Shown: positions 1 through 6,379 of the stretch, piece after piece | Layout: each line of letters starts with the position of its first letter | Position numbering within the stretch: position 1 is the stretch's first letter | NCBI GenBank assembly: GCA_035513275.1 | Contig: DATKCJ010000294.1 | Location: forward strand, 1 to 6,379 | From: DATKCJ01 sp035513275 | Lineage (GTDB): Bacteria; Verrucomicrobiota; Verrucomicrobiia; Opitutales; Opitutaceae | Length of the DNA: 6,379 bases | Reading direction: 5' to 3' | The notes under the pieces: generated by a model | Told to the model about the DNA's origin: nothing | The model's input: only the letters and a program-made list of their open reading frames with translations | Databases searched by the model: none | Made by a program: the position numbers and the translations under genes

Positions 1-582
1 GAACGCGCTTCCTGTTGTCTCGATGGTGACATTTCCACCGGCCGGTGCCGTCCACTCCCACCACACGGATCGCAAGCCTTCCTTGTCTGCATGGTTCGGC
101 TCGTCGGGCTCGCGTGTCGCATTGGCACTCGTGCCGAATAGCGTGCCGCCAGCGGGCGGAAACTCGGTCGCGCCGAAGAAGTCGTCGTTCGCGGGCGGCT
201 CTCCCGCCACCGCCACGGTCAAGAAAATGGGGCCCTCTTCGCCGTTCCATCCATCAACCGCGATCTGGTAGGCAGTTCCCCCAGACGCGACGAATGCCAC
301 GATGCTTTGTGAGTCCAATCCGCTGTCATCGTTCGAGGCTATTTCGGTCAACTCGCCCACCGCCGTGCCAGTGTAGACCGCGAGGAGCGTGTCGAAGTTG
401 CTGCCAATCGTGTCGATGACGTAGCTGCCGTCCTGCGCCGGGGTCCACGTCCACCAAACCGACTTTCCACCGGGCTTGTCTGCGTGGCTCGGCTCGCCGG
501 TCTCGAATGTCGCGTCGACATTTGTCCCCAGGACATCGCCGCCCGCAGGGGCGATCGTAATCCGCCCCGCAAAGTTGTCGTT
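1..582 (-). repeat. Tandem 393-bp coding repeat (131-residue PPC-like module, 1 full + 1 partial copy)
   Basis: The full copy covers 582-190 and the partial copy covers 189-1. Equivalent landmarks are exactly 131 residues apart: NDNFAG at residue 34 and NDDFFG at 165; SVWWTWT at 74 and SVWWEWT at 205. At DNA level the most similar stretch is around 478-500 against 85-107 on the plus strand, for example ttgtctgcgtggctcggctc against ttgtctgcatggttcggctc, offset by 393 bp. Elsewhere the copies have diverged, so this is not a very recent duplication. Confidence 0.85.
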
Positions 583-681
583 CGGAGGCGGAGCTCCAAA
601 CGCCAAGGGCGCCGCGAATGCCGACAAGAGTGCCAGCGCGCAGATCCTGGCGGAGGGCATTTCCCAAGTATGTGGCATCAT
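1..681 (-). CDS. Exported protein with tandem PPC-like beta-sandwich repeats (5' part; continues past left edge)
   Basis: The open frame reads from ATG at 681 down to the window edge: 227 codons with no stop, so the C-terminus is missing. Residues 8-30 form a signal peptide (MPSARICALALLSAFAAPLA, then FGA). Two copies of one module follow, the first at residues 34-164 and the second from 165 to the edge. Each opens with NDxF.G, then has a GEPSHADK / DEPNHADK segment and SVWW(T/E)WT.PA. The complete copy continues with FDTLLAVYTG and ASNDDSG. The FDT.L.VY...NDDSG core is typical of bacterial pre-peptidase C-terminal (PPC) beta-sandwich domains, so this assignment is by resemblance. No enzyme domain is visible; one could lie in the missing part. 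The mature part seen has no cysteine. Possible starts are ATG 681, 678 and 660. None has a good Shine-Dalgarno; 660 gives the most compact signal peptide. The gene diverges from the TonB receptor at 903. Function is unknown; an extracellular binding or structural role is inferred. Confidence 0.85.
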   Translation of the reverse strand, partial: MMPHTWEMPSARICALALLSAFAAPLAFGAPPPNDNFAGRITIAPAGGDVLGTNVDATFETGEPSHADKPGGKSVWWTWTPAQDGSYVIDTIGSNFDTLLAVYTGTAVGELTEIASNDDSGLDSQSIVAFVASGGTAYQIAVDGWNGEEGPIFLTVAVAGEPPANDDFFGATEFPPAGGTLFGTSANATREPDEPNHADKEGLRSVWWEWTAPAGGNVTIETTGSAF

Positions 682-720
682 GGACTTGGACAGACTGCGT
701 TCGAACTGGCGCGGGGGTGC

Positions 721-778
721 TTCAATTCGCGTATTCAATGTCTGTCTGGAGACTGGTAGCCAAGACTGGAGTTTCAAG
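721..778. repeat. Short direct repeats with 13-bp step in the divergent promoter region
   Basis: TTCAAT occurs at 721-726 and 734-739, exactly 13 bp apart. AGACTGG occurs at 750-756 and 763-769, also 13 bp apart. A related TTCAAG lies at 773-778, 39 bp (three times 13) after the second TTCAAT. Such spacing can mark binding sites for a regulator, but the motifs are only 6-7 bp long and chance occurrence is possible. Confidence 0.3.
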
Positions 779-893
779 TTCGGCGAAAGGAAGAATTTGT
801 TTGTGCCCCGCGCCAATTCACGAACGGTTTGCACTTTTCCGATCACACATGACTCCGACTTCCGAAATTCCGGTGACTCTCACGAACAACATC

Positions 894-897
894 AGGG
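894..897 (+). promoter_or_regulatory. Shine-Dalgarno AGGG that sets the receptor start at 903
   Basis: AGGG at 894-897 stands 5 bases before ATG 903, a normal distance. The alternative in-frame ATGs at 849 and 618 have no comparable purine-rich sequence, and only the 903 start puts a clean signal peptide at the N-terminus. Confidence 0.6.
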
Positions 898-902
898 CTC
901 TG

Positions 903-2924
903 ATGCGGCGGTTGATTGCAACCACTGTGGTTCTCGTGCTTTTGCAATGCTGCGGCATCGCTGCAGGCTCCGAGGCAAGCGATTCGGACGAGGTCATCGT
1001 CCAGGAGCCATTCACCGTCCAAGGGAGTCTGGACGCGTATGGCGACGGTCGCGAATTCGAGGTCGAATTTGAGAAACGAGTTCCTGCCTCCGAGCGAGGC
1101 TGGAGCTCACTCATGGGCGAAGTCCCCAATTTCCACGTGGCCTCCGGCGGCGCGGGCTCCTATGGCGACACATTCGGCCTGCGTGGACTCGCGAACACTC
1201 CCTACTTCGGCGACCCGGCGGTGACTGTCTATCTCGGCGACCTCGCGCTCGGCAGCAGCTTCACCTACCCCGTGAATCTGTCGTCGTTCACGAGGGCGAC
1301 TCTCGCCAAGGGCCCGCAAGGCACACGAGTCGGTCGTGCGGGCGTCGCGGGGGTCGTCACTCTTGAATCAACCGCTCCAGGAAGTCAGCCGACAGCCGAG
1401 CTGAGACTCGGCGCGGGAGATTTCGGCGCTCGAACCGCAATGCTTGATGCAAGCACCGCGCGTGGCCGCACTGCCGATGCATCGCTCAATGTCTGGCACG
1501 AAGAGCACGCAGGATTCCTCAAGAACACGCTCCTCAACACTCGCGTCGACGATCGCGAATCGACCGGTGGATCGGCTCGCATGCGCCTGCGGCCCGGTGA
1601 GCGAGTCGAGTTCGCACTTCAGGTTCTTGCGCAGCGCAGCCGTGGTGGCGCGCAGCCGCTCGTGCCTCTCGGCGGTCCGCTGTTTGAAGTGAGCCGCAAC
1701 CGCGAGGGAAGCATGGACATCGACAGCGCTGGTGTTGCGTTTCGCGGGAGCGTCGAGCTTTCCTGCGCACGGCTCTCGGCGGTCACGAACTATTCCAGGT
1801 GGAACCTCGATCCCTACGATAGCCACTTCGTCCTTCCGCCCGGGATCGATTCTCGCATCGAGCAGGAGCAGCGCACATGGAGTGAGGAGATCCGCGTCGA
1901 GTCGCTCGAGGGCGCGCCGGTCAACTGGATCGCCGGCCTTTGGCTCGCGCGAACGGAGACCGATGGAAATGTCTTCCGCGAGCTGACCGGCCTGTTTCCT
2001 ATCGAGGGTTCCAGTTTTGAAATGGAGGCGCGCACCGCCGCGCTCTTCGGCGAGGTGGATTTCCCGATCGGCGCCAACTGGACGCTCACGGCCGGAGCGC
2101 GCGCCGAGCAGATCGACAAGAAGATCCACCGCTTGGAAACGGTGCCGGCTACGGGTTCATACAGAGGCGAGAACAACGACGGCACTTTGCAGGGGAAGCT
2201 GTCGCTCTCGCGCGCGTTCTCAACGGCGACAAGCGCCCATCTCACACTGTCGACCGGCGTGAAGCCCGGCGGGTTCTCGGCATTCACTGACAACAGCGCA
2301 CTCGCGCCGTTCGACGCCGAGCGGCTCTTCGCGATCGAGTCCGGCGTGCACGTCGCGCCGAAGGGCGGTGCCTTCTCGTTCGACCTCGCGGCCTTTGCAT
2401 GGTTCGTGCGCGACTTCCAGATCGAGCGATCGTTTACCGCGACAGATTACATCGTAGTCAACGCACCGCGCGCTCGCTCGATCGGCGGCGAGGCAAACCT
2501 GGTTTGGCGGCCCGCGACTGGCTGGACGGTGCGTGCATCGGCCGGTGTTTCAAACACAACACTGCGTGAGTTCACGGATCCGTTCACCGACATCAACTAC
2601 GACGGCAACCGCGCTCCCTTCGCACCGGAATACACGGCGAGCCTGCAAGTCGCCTACCGCTCGAGCACGGGATGGTTTGGCGCAGCGGAGGTAGCGTTCA
2701 CCGGGCGAACGTTCTTCAGCGAGTCCGAAGAGTCAGCTTACTCGCAGTCAGCCTACTCCGTCCTGAGCGCGCGACTCGGCTACGAGGGCCGCGGCTGGCG
2801 CGTAACAGCATACGGATCGAACCTCGCAGACACCGGCTACTATTCGCTCATCGTCCAAGGTATCGGCCACGGAGTCGCAGGCGCCCCGCGCACCTTCGGC
2901 GTGGAGATTGGTGTTAAGTTCTAG
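903..2924 (+). CDS. TonB-dependent outer-membrane receptor
   Basis: This gene encodes a 673-residue outer-membrane receptor, ending with TAG. Such receptors bind iron chelates, cobalamin, sugars or other scarce ligands and import them using TonB-ExbBD energy; the ligand here cannot be read from sequence. Residues 1 to about 25 are a signal peptide (MRRLIATTVVLVLLQCCGIA), followed by a TonB-box-like DEVIV at 29-33. The plug spans about 40-160 and ends in KGPQGTRVGRAGVAGVVTLE, the counterpart of the family's rGPQGtlyGrnaigGvIni. The barrel covers about 165-673, with GVKPGGFSAF near 452, VNAPRARSIGGEANL, NRAPFAPEYTASLQVAYR and GAPRTFGV. The C-terminal Phe fits Bam-dependent insertion. The family's usual plug motif YvDG is YLGD here. 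The frame stays open upstream to ATG 618, but that start would overlap the divergent gene and bury the signal peptide. No TonB, ExbBD or ABC-transporter gene is nearby. Confidence 0.93.
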   Translation: MRRLIATTVVLVLLQCCGIAAGSEASDSDEVIVQEPFTVQGSLDAYGDGREFEVEFEKRVPASERGWSSLMGEVPNFHVASGGAGSYGDTFGLRGLANTPYFGDPAVTVYLGDLALGSSFTYPVNLSSFTRATLAKGPQGTRVGRAGVAGVVTLESTAPGSQPTAELRLGAGDFGARTAMLDASTARGRTADASLNVWHEEHAGFLKNTLLNTRVDDRESTGGSARMRLRPGERVEFALQVLAQRSRGGAQPLVPLGGPLFEVSRNREGSMDIDSAGVAFRGSVELSCARLSAVTNYSRWNLDPYDSHFVLPPGIDSRIEQEQRTWSEEIRVESLEGAPVNWIAGLWLARTETDGNVFRELTGLFPIEGSSFEMEARTAALFGEVDFPIGANWTLTAGARAEQIDKKIHRLETVPATGSYRGENNDGTLQGKLSLSRAFSTATSAHLTLSTGVKPGGFSAFTDNSALAPFDAERLFAIESGVHVAPKGGAFSFDLAAFAWFVRDFQIERSFTATDYIVVNAPRARSIGGEANLVWRPATGWTVRASAGVSNTTLREFTDPFTDINYDGNRAPFAPEYTASLQVAYRSSTGWFGAAEVAFTGRTFFSESEESAYSQSAYSVLSARLGYEGRGWRVTAYGSNLADTGYYSLIVQGIGHGVAGAPRTFGVEIGVKF

Positions 2925-2937
2925 TCCCACCGCGCGC

Positions 2938-2958
2938 GTGCGCACCTCATCGGCGCAC
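2938..2958. terminator. Weak hairpin between convergent genes
   Basis: GTGCGC at 2938-2943 pairs with GCGCAC at 2953-2958 around a 9-base loop. It lies 14 bases after the receptor stop and 60 bases beyond the stop of the opposing gene. There is no T-tract on either side, so it is at best a weak or Rho-assisted bidirectional terminator. A competing pairing, GGCGC 2952-2956 with GCGCC 2973-2977, is also possible. The rest of 2925-3017 shows nothing recognisable. Confidence 0.25.
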
Positions 2959-3017
2959 TCTGGTTCGCTGCCGCGCCTCTTCCAACCCTCACAAGGTAGC
3001 CTCGCCGCTTGGAGAAC

Positions 3018-6000
3018 TCACGGCGACTCGTAGATTTCGATGATGGCGACGCCTTCTCCGCCGTTGCCGGTGGAGTGCACGGTGTAGCCGCCGATCAGGA
3101 ACTGCGCGCGGATCGCGGCGTCCTTGCTGCCGGCGTCCAGCGGGAACGCGCCGGCGGGTGCGAAACGTTCGCCCGTCTCTGCGGCCCAGTCGTCGTTGAC
3201 AGCGACTTCATCGTGGCCGCGGTAGATGCGCAGATGCGGGTCGGCCAAGACCTCGTCCGCCGGGATCCCGTAGTTCGCCAGTTCGGGTCCGACGGCCCGC
3301 ACCAGCACCGGCATCTGGCCTGCGACGATGCCGAAGCCAAGGATTGCGGTCCTGCCCTGCTCGAACTTCACGCGCGACGACACGTTTGTAATCCTCGAAC
3401 CCAGATCGCGCGACAGGTCATATACCTCGAGCATGGCCTCGGCGACTGGACCGCCGTTCAACAGATGCACGGTGTAGCCGCCCGGCGGAAGGGTCACCTT
3501 CAGTGCGGAGTCCTTGCTGCCGGACTCCAGCGCGAACGCACCGATCGCCGCAAAGTCGGCGGCAAGCCAAGGATCCCAATCGTCGTTCCCGCCGATCACC
3601 GTATCGGCGCTGTAGAGCGTGATCATCGGATCGGCGACCACGCCGGGCACGTTGTAGAACGCAAGGCGCGGGCCGACGCCGCGGATCAGGACCGTCTTCT
3701 CGCCGGTCCCTGAAATGTGGAAGCCAAGGATCAGCGTGCCATCACCCTCCCCTGCGAATGCGCGGGCAGACACGTTGATCAACCGCGGTGTCGTGTCGAT
3801 CGCGAGGATCGCCGGCGTCCCTGTGGCACTGCCTGCGAAGTTGGAGACAACAACGGAGTAGCTTCCCTCCTGGCCGGCCTGAAGGTTTGCGAGAGTCAGA
3901 CTCGGATCGGTGGCGCCGGGGATGTCCGTGCCGTTTCGCTTCCACTGATAAGTGAGTGGCCCAGTGCCGGTGACGTCTGCGGTGAGAGTGGCCGAACCGC
4001 CGAGCACCATCGTCTCGATCACTGGTTCGGAAATGACTTGAGGCGGGACACCGATATCCCCCGTGGCGACGAACAAGCTGTGCAGCGAGCCGGCGGTGGC
4101 TGATATCACTCCACTCGCGACTGGCACTGGCGCGCTGGGGTCAGCGTTCGTCCCGTCGCCAAGCGCGCCATACCAGTTGTGACCGATGCCCCAAAGCGTG
4201 CCGTCGGACTTCGTGAACAGCCTGTGACTGAATCCCGCCGAGGCGCTCGACACATTGGTGGCGATCAGCGTGGAGCTGGGGGCCTGTGTCTTCTCTTCAC
4301 CCGGCGAGCTCGCGACGTCGTAACCCATCGCCCAGAGCGTTCCGTCCGTCTTTACGAACATGCCTTCAGCCGCGAACGCCACATCCGAGGCAAGGAGAAC
4401 AGGTGTTCGTCTGCTCCCCGCGAGTCCAAAGGCGAGTTGCAGGTCGAGATTCCAACCCATCATCCAAAGCGTCCCGTCCGTCTTCAAAAACAAGCTGTGC
4501 ATGCTTCCCGCCGACGCGGCCGCCACGCCGCTGGCCACCTGAATGGGAACAGAGCTCTCGACCTTGCTTCCATCGCCCAACTGACCGTAGATATTCCAAC
4601 CCATCGCCCAGAGAGTGCCGTCCGTCTTCACGAACAAGCTATGCGCCCCGCCAGCGGCCGCTGTTGTGACGCCAGAGGCCACTTGGACGGGTGTGGGCCG
4701 GTCAGTCGTCGTTCCATCGCCCAACTGACCGAACTGATTGTTGCCCATCGCCCAGAGTGTGCCGTCCGTCTTCACGAACAGGCTGTGCATCGCACCAGCC
4801 CTCGCAGAGGCCACCTCGGTGGCGACTTGCACGGGCAACACGCGGATCACGAAGCTCCCGTCGCCCAATTGCCCATGGCGATTGTCACCCATTGCCCAAA
4901 GTGTGGCGTCGGTCTTCACAAACATGCCATGTGCATTTCCAGCGTCCGCGGCTTCGACGCCGGAGGCCACCTGCACAGGAACAGTGCGATTCCGATGGCT
5001 CCCGTCGCCCAACTGACCGTGCAGATTGCCGCCCACCGTCCGGAGTTGACCGCCCGTCGATACAATCAGGCTGTGCACTCCACCCGCGGACACGGTCGCG
5101 ATGCCGGAAGCCACTTGCACCGGTGTGAAGGAGCTCGAAGTGCTCCCATCGCCAAGCTGTCCGTCGTGATTCGCACCCATCGCCCAGAGCGTTCCGTCCG
5201 CTTTCACGAAAAGGGTGTGGATGGTTCCGGCTGCAATTGTCGTCACGTTCGATGCCAGTTGCACCGGTGTGTGTCGATCGGTCGTCGTTCCGTCGCCCAA
5301 CTGGCCGGCGAGATTTGAACCCATGACCCAAAGCGTGCCGTCATTTTTTGCGAACAACGTTTGGCGGTATCCCGCGGCCACCGCCACCACGTCACTCGCC
5401 ATCTGCACTGGCGTGGCCGATGGACCATGGTTGCCCAACTCCCCATCCTCGTTCGATCCCATCGCCCACAGTGTTCCGTCCGTCTTGGTGAAGAGGCTGT
5501 GCGTCTGGCCCGCCGCGACGGCTGCCACGCCTGTTGCCACTTGCACGGGCAACGCCCGGTAGACGTTGCTACCGTCGCCGAGCTGTCCGAAAAAATTGTG
5601 ACCTAGTCCCCACAGCGTGCCGTCCGTCTTCACGAACAGGCTGTGAGCGCCACCACCTGCAACCTTGGAAACATCGGACGCCAACCTCACCGGGGTGGGG
5701 CCGCTTACCGTCGTTGCCGTTTTCATCTGAAAACTGCGCTTGTCCCCCATCGCCCAGAGCGTTCCGTCGGTCTTCACAAAAAGGCTGTGCCGGGAACCCG
5801 CGGCCACTTCCGTCACGTCGGACGCAACCTGCACGGGAGTGGCGCGGTCGGTGGTAGTGCCATCGCCGAGCTGGCCAAACTGATTGTCCCCCATTGTCCA
5901 GAGTGTGCCGTCGGTCTTGAGGAACAAGCTGTGATAGTCGCCTGCCGCTGTCATCAACACGTCGTCCATCACCGGCGCCGGGACGGTGCGAAACGGACTT

Positions 6001-6379
6001 GTGGTGTCGCCGCGCTGGCCGAACGAACCGTCTCCCATCACCCATAACTCGCGCAACCCGCTGCCCGCTGCCCTCTGGGTCACCATGACGTCCGAGGCGC
6101 CAAAAGTGATCGAAGCGGTTCGGTCAGCCCCCGTGGTATTCCGCTCCGCCGTGATCTCCACAATCCGCGTGCCGTAGCCCTCACTAACGGGAACTGAAAG
6201 CCACGACGCGTGGCTCACAACCGTCCACGAGCCCGGCTCCTCCACTAGAATCGGACGCACAACATACCCGTCGCCGACTTCGATCGAGTCCGGCGTGACT
6301 GCGGCTAATGAACGCGACTGAAGGAAGGCGAGCTGCGTCGCAAGAACTGTGATCGCGAAGACGCGGCCCAGTTGATGAT
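3018..6379 (-). CDS. Large exported RCC1-repeat protein with BACON-like, Ig-like and tandem C-terminal modules (5' end beyond right edge)
   Basis: The frame is open from the right edge (first full codon 6377) to TGA at 3020-3018: 1119 visible residues. No ATG, GTG or TTG lies in frame before GTG 6260, and that GTG would remove both the signal peptide (VFAITVLATQLAFLQS, about residues 6-25) and the first strands of the next domain. The true start is therefore just outside the window. Domains are numbered from codon 6377. A BACON-like domain spans about 28-105 (W51, SWL at 58-60, N80, VTQ at 99-101). RCC1 repeats 1-14 occupy 110-774, an Ig-like domain about 779-860 (YQWKRNGTDIPGAT; YSVVVSN; no disulfide cysteines), and two C-terminal modules 865-994 and 995-1119. 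No cysteine occurs anywhere, which fits an exported protein. RCC1 domains form beta-propellers that bind partners; BACON and Ig-like domains usually serve adhesion or carbohydrate contact. Function is unknown; a surface or secreted binding scaffold is inferred. Confidence 0.92.
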   Translation of the reverse strand, partial: HQLGRVFAITVLATQLAFLQSRSLAAVTPDSIEVGDGYVVRPILVEEPGSWTVVSHASWLSVPVSEGYGTRIVEITAERNTTGADRTASITFGASDVMVTQRAAGSGLRELWVMGDGSFGQRGDTTSPFRTVPAPVMDDVLMTAAGDYHSLFLKTDGTLWTMGDNQFGQLGDGTTTDRATPVQVASDVTEVAAGSRHSLFVKTDGTLWAMGDKRSFQMKTATTVSGPTPVRLASDVSKVAGGGAHSLFVKTDGTLWGLGHNFFGQLGDGSNVYRALPVQVATGVAAVAAGQTHSLFTKTDGTLWAMGSNEDGELGNHGPSATPVQMASDVVAVAAGYRQTLFAKNDGTLWVMGSNLAGQLGDGTTTDRHTPVQLASNVTTIAAGTIHTLFVKADGTLWAMGANHDGQLGDGSTSSSFTPVQVASGIATVSAGGVHSLIVSTGGQLRTVGGNLHGQLGDGSHRNRTVPVQVASGVEAADAGNAHGMFVKTDATLWAMGDNRHGQLGDGSFVIRVLPVQVATEVASARAGAMHSLFVKTDGTLWAMGNNQFGQLGDGTTTDRPTPVQVASGVTTAAAGGAHSLFVKTDGTLWAMGWNIYGQLGDGSKVESSVPIQVASGVAAASAGSMHSLFLKTDGTLWMMGWNLDLQLAFGLAGSRRTPVLLASDVAFAAEGMFVKTDGTLWAMGYDVASSPGEEKTQAPSSTLIATNVSSASAGFSHRLFTKSDGTLWGIGHNWYGALGDGTNADPSAPVPVASGVISATAGSLHSLFVATGDIGVPPQVISEPVIETMVLGGSATLTADVTGTGPLTYQWKRNGTDIPGATDPSLTLANLQAGQEGSYSVVVSNFAGSATGTPAILAIDTTPRLINVSARAFAGEGDGTLILGFHISGTGEKTVLIRGVGPRLAFYNVPGVVADPMITLYSADTVIGGNDDWDPWLAADFAAIGAFALESGSKDSALKVTLPPGGYTVHLLNGGPVAEAMLEVYDLSRDLGSRITNVSSRVKFEQGRTAILGFGIVAGQMPVLVRAVGPELANYGIPADEVLADPHLRIYRGHDEVAVNDDWAAETGERFAPAGAFPLDAGSKDAAIRAQFLIGGYTVHSTGNGGEGVAIIEIYESP
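3021..3785 (-). repeat. Tandem C-terminal module of about 130 residues, two copies
   Basis: Copy 1 is encoded at 3785-3396 and copy 2 at 3395-3021. They share, in order, R(L/I)xNVSxR, ILGFxI, V(L/R)AVGP or LIRGVGP, a Gly/Pro-rich turn, ADPxxxxY, NDDW, GAFxLxxGSKD(S/A)A, GGYTVH and a closing (E/I)xY(D/E). The copies have drifted well apart at protein level, so the duplication is old. From memory, this module sits at the C-terminus of many large exported Verrucomicrobiota proteins. Its role is not known to me; a surface-attachment or sorting part is one possibility. Confidence 0.85.
4056..6050 (-). repeat. Array of fourteen RCC1 repeats (about 144 bp each)
   Basis: The consensus is TLWAMGxNxxGQLGDGxxxxRxTPVQVASxVxxxAAGxxHSLFVKTDG. 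Repeat 1 starts at 6050, 2 at 5906, 3 at 5762, 4 at 5618, 5 at 5474, 6 at 5336, 7 at 5192, 8 at 5048, 9 at 4904, 10 at 4760, 11 at 4616, 12 at 4472, 13 at 4340 and 14 at 4199. Eleven repeats are exactly 48 residues; number 5 has 46, 12 has 44 and 13 has 47. Repeat 3 lacks GQLGDG (it reads FQMKTATT), repeat 12 has LQLAFG and loses the AGxxHSLF segment, and repeat 13 has SSPGEE. A single RCC1 propeller normally has seven blades, so fourteen repeats fit two propellers. Confidence 0.92.

Larger units (their letters stand above)
682..902. promoter_or_regulatory. Divergent intergenic region between the PPC-repeat gene and the TonB receptor
   Basis: These 221 bp lie between two gene starts pointing away from each other, so both promoters are expected here. 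I looked for TTGACA/TATAAT-like pairs on both strands and found none with acceptable spacing. TTGCAC at 829-834 has no partner at about 17 bp, and several TTGAA motifs on the minus strand also lack partners. I see no recognisable Fur-type operator and no riboswitch-like fold. The stretch is less GC-rich than the genes, as expected for a promoter region. Confidence 0.55.

Noticed and set aside
326..667. A 113-codon minus-strand open frame (and a second one at 348-599)
   Set aside because: Both are out of frame with the PPC-repeat protein that covers the same DNA and has a signal peptide and matching repeats.
829..857. TTGCAC at 829 as a -35 box
   Set aside because: The sequence 16-18 bases downstream is GC-rich (ACTCCG) and does not resemble a -10 box.
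618..902. N-terminal extension of the receptor from ATG 618 or ATG 849
   Set aside because: A start at 618 lies inside the divergent gene and would place about 95 residues before the signal peptide. A start at 849 would add 18 polar residues before it. Neither has a Shine-Dalgarno, while ATG 903 does.
933..968. Possible lipoprotein signal in the receptor (cysteines at residues 16-17)
   Set aside because: The sequence before the first Cys is LLQC, which does not fit the lipobox rule of a small residue before Cys. TonB receptors are barrels, not lipoproteins.
1368..2129. A 253-codon minus-strand open frame
   Set aside because: It is antisense to the barrel of the TonB receptor, whose motifs are unmistakable, and shows no domain or start signal of its own.
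3009..3713. A 234-codon plus-strand open frame
   Set aside because: It lies opposite the C-terminal modules of the RCC1 protein, which have clear family motifs; its translation is Arg/Asp/His-rich without a recognisable fold.
4179..5318. A 379-codon plus-strand open frame with repeating HRPE/AVRLHEQA-like segments
   Set aside because: It is the antisense of the RCC1 array. Its periodicity mirrors the 48-residue repeat on the minus strand, and high GC keeps the frame open. It has no ribosome site or recognisable domain.

Overview
The window reads as a high-GC Gram-negative chromosome, most likely a Verrucomicrobiota member of the Opitutaceae type. This is an inference from protein style: a TonB-dependent outer-membrane receptor sits beside very large exported proteins built from RCC1 repeats, an Ig-like domain and a tandem C-terminal module (RLINVS...VLIRGVGP...NDDW...GSKD...GGYTVH...EVYD), a combination I associate with that phylum. 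No rRNA, tRNA, CRISPR array, transposase or phage gene is visible.

Layout, left to right. (1) Positions 1-681, minus strand: the N-terminal 227 codons of an exported protein made of 131-residue PPC-like repeats; it runs off the left edge. (2) Positions 682-902: a 221-bp divergent intergenic region that must hold the promoters of both flanking genes. I see no convincing sigma-70 boxes there, only short direct repeats with a 13-bp step. (3) Positions 903-2924, plus strand: a complete 673-residue TonB-dependent receptor with signal peptide, TonB box, plug, beta-barrel and C-terminal Phe. (4) Positions 2925-3017: a short convergent gap with a weak hairpin. (5) Positions 3018-6379, minus strand: an exported giant of at least 1119 residues. 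Its order is signal peptide, BACON-like domain, fourteen RCC1 repeats, an Ig-like domain and two copies of a roughly 130-residue C-terminal module. Its start codon lies beyond the right edge.

All three genes encode cell-envelope or exported proteins. The receptor would import a scarce ligand across the outer membrane using TonB energy. The two flanking proteins look like surface or extracellular binding scaffolds. Nothing in the window shows that they act together, and the three are not in one operon: the first pair is divergent and the second convergent. The most informative internal signal is in the RCC1 array, where repeats 7 and 14 end alike and repeats 1 and 8 begin alike. This suggests two consecutive seven-bladed propellers.
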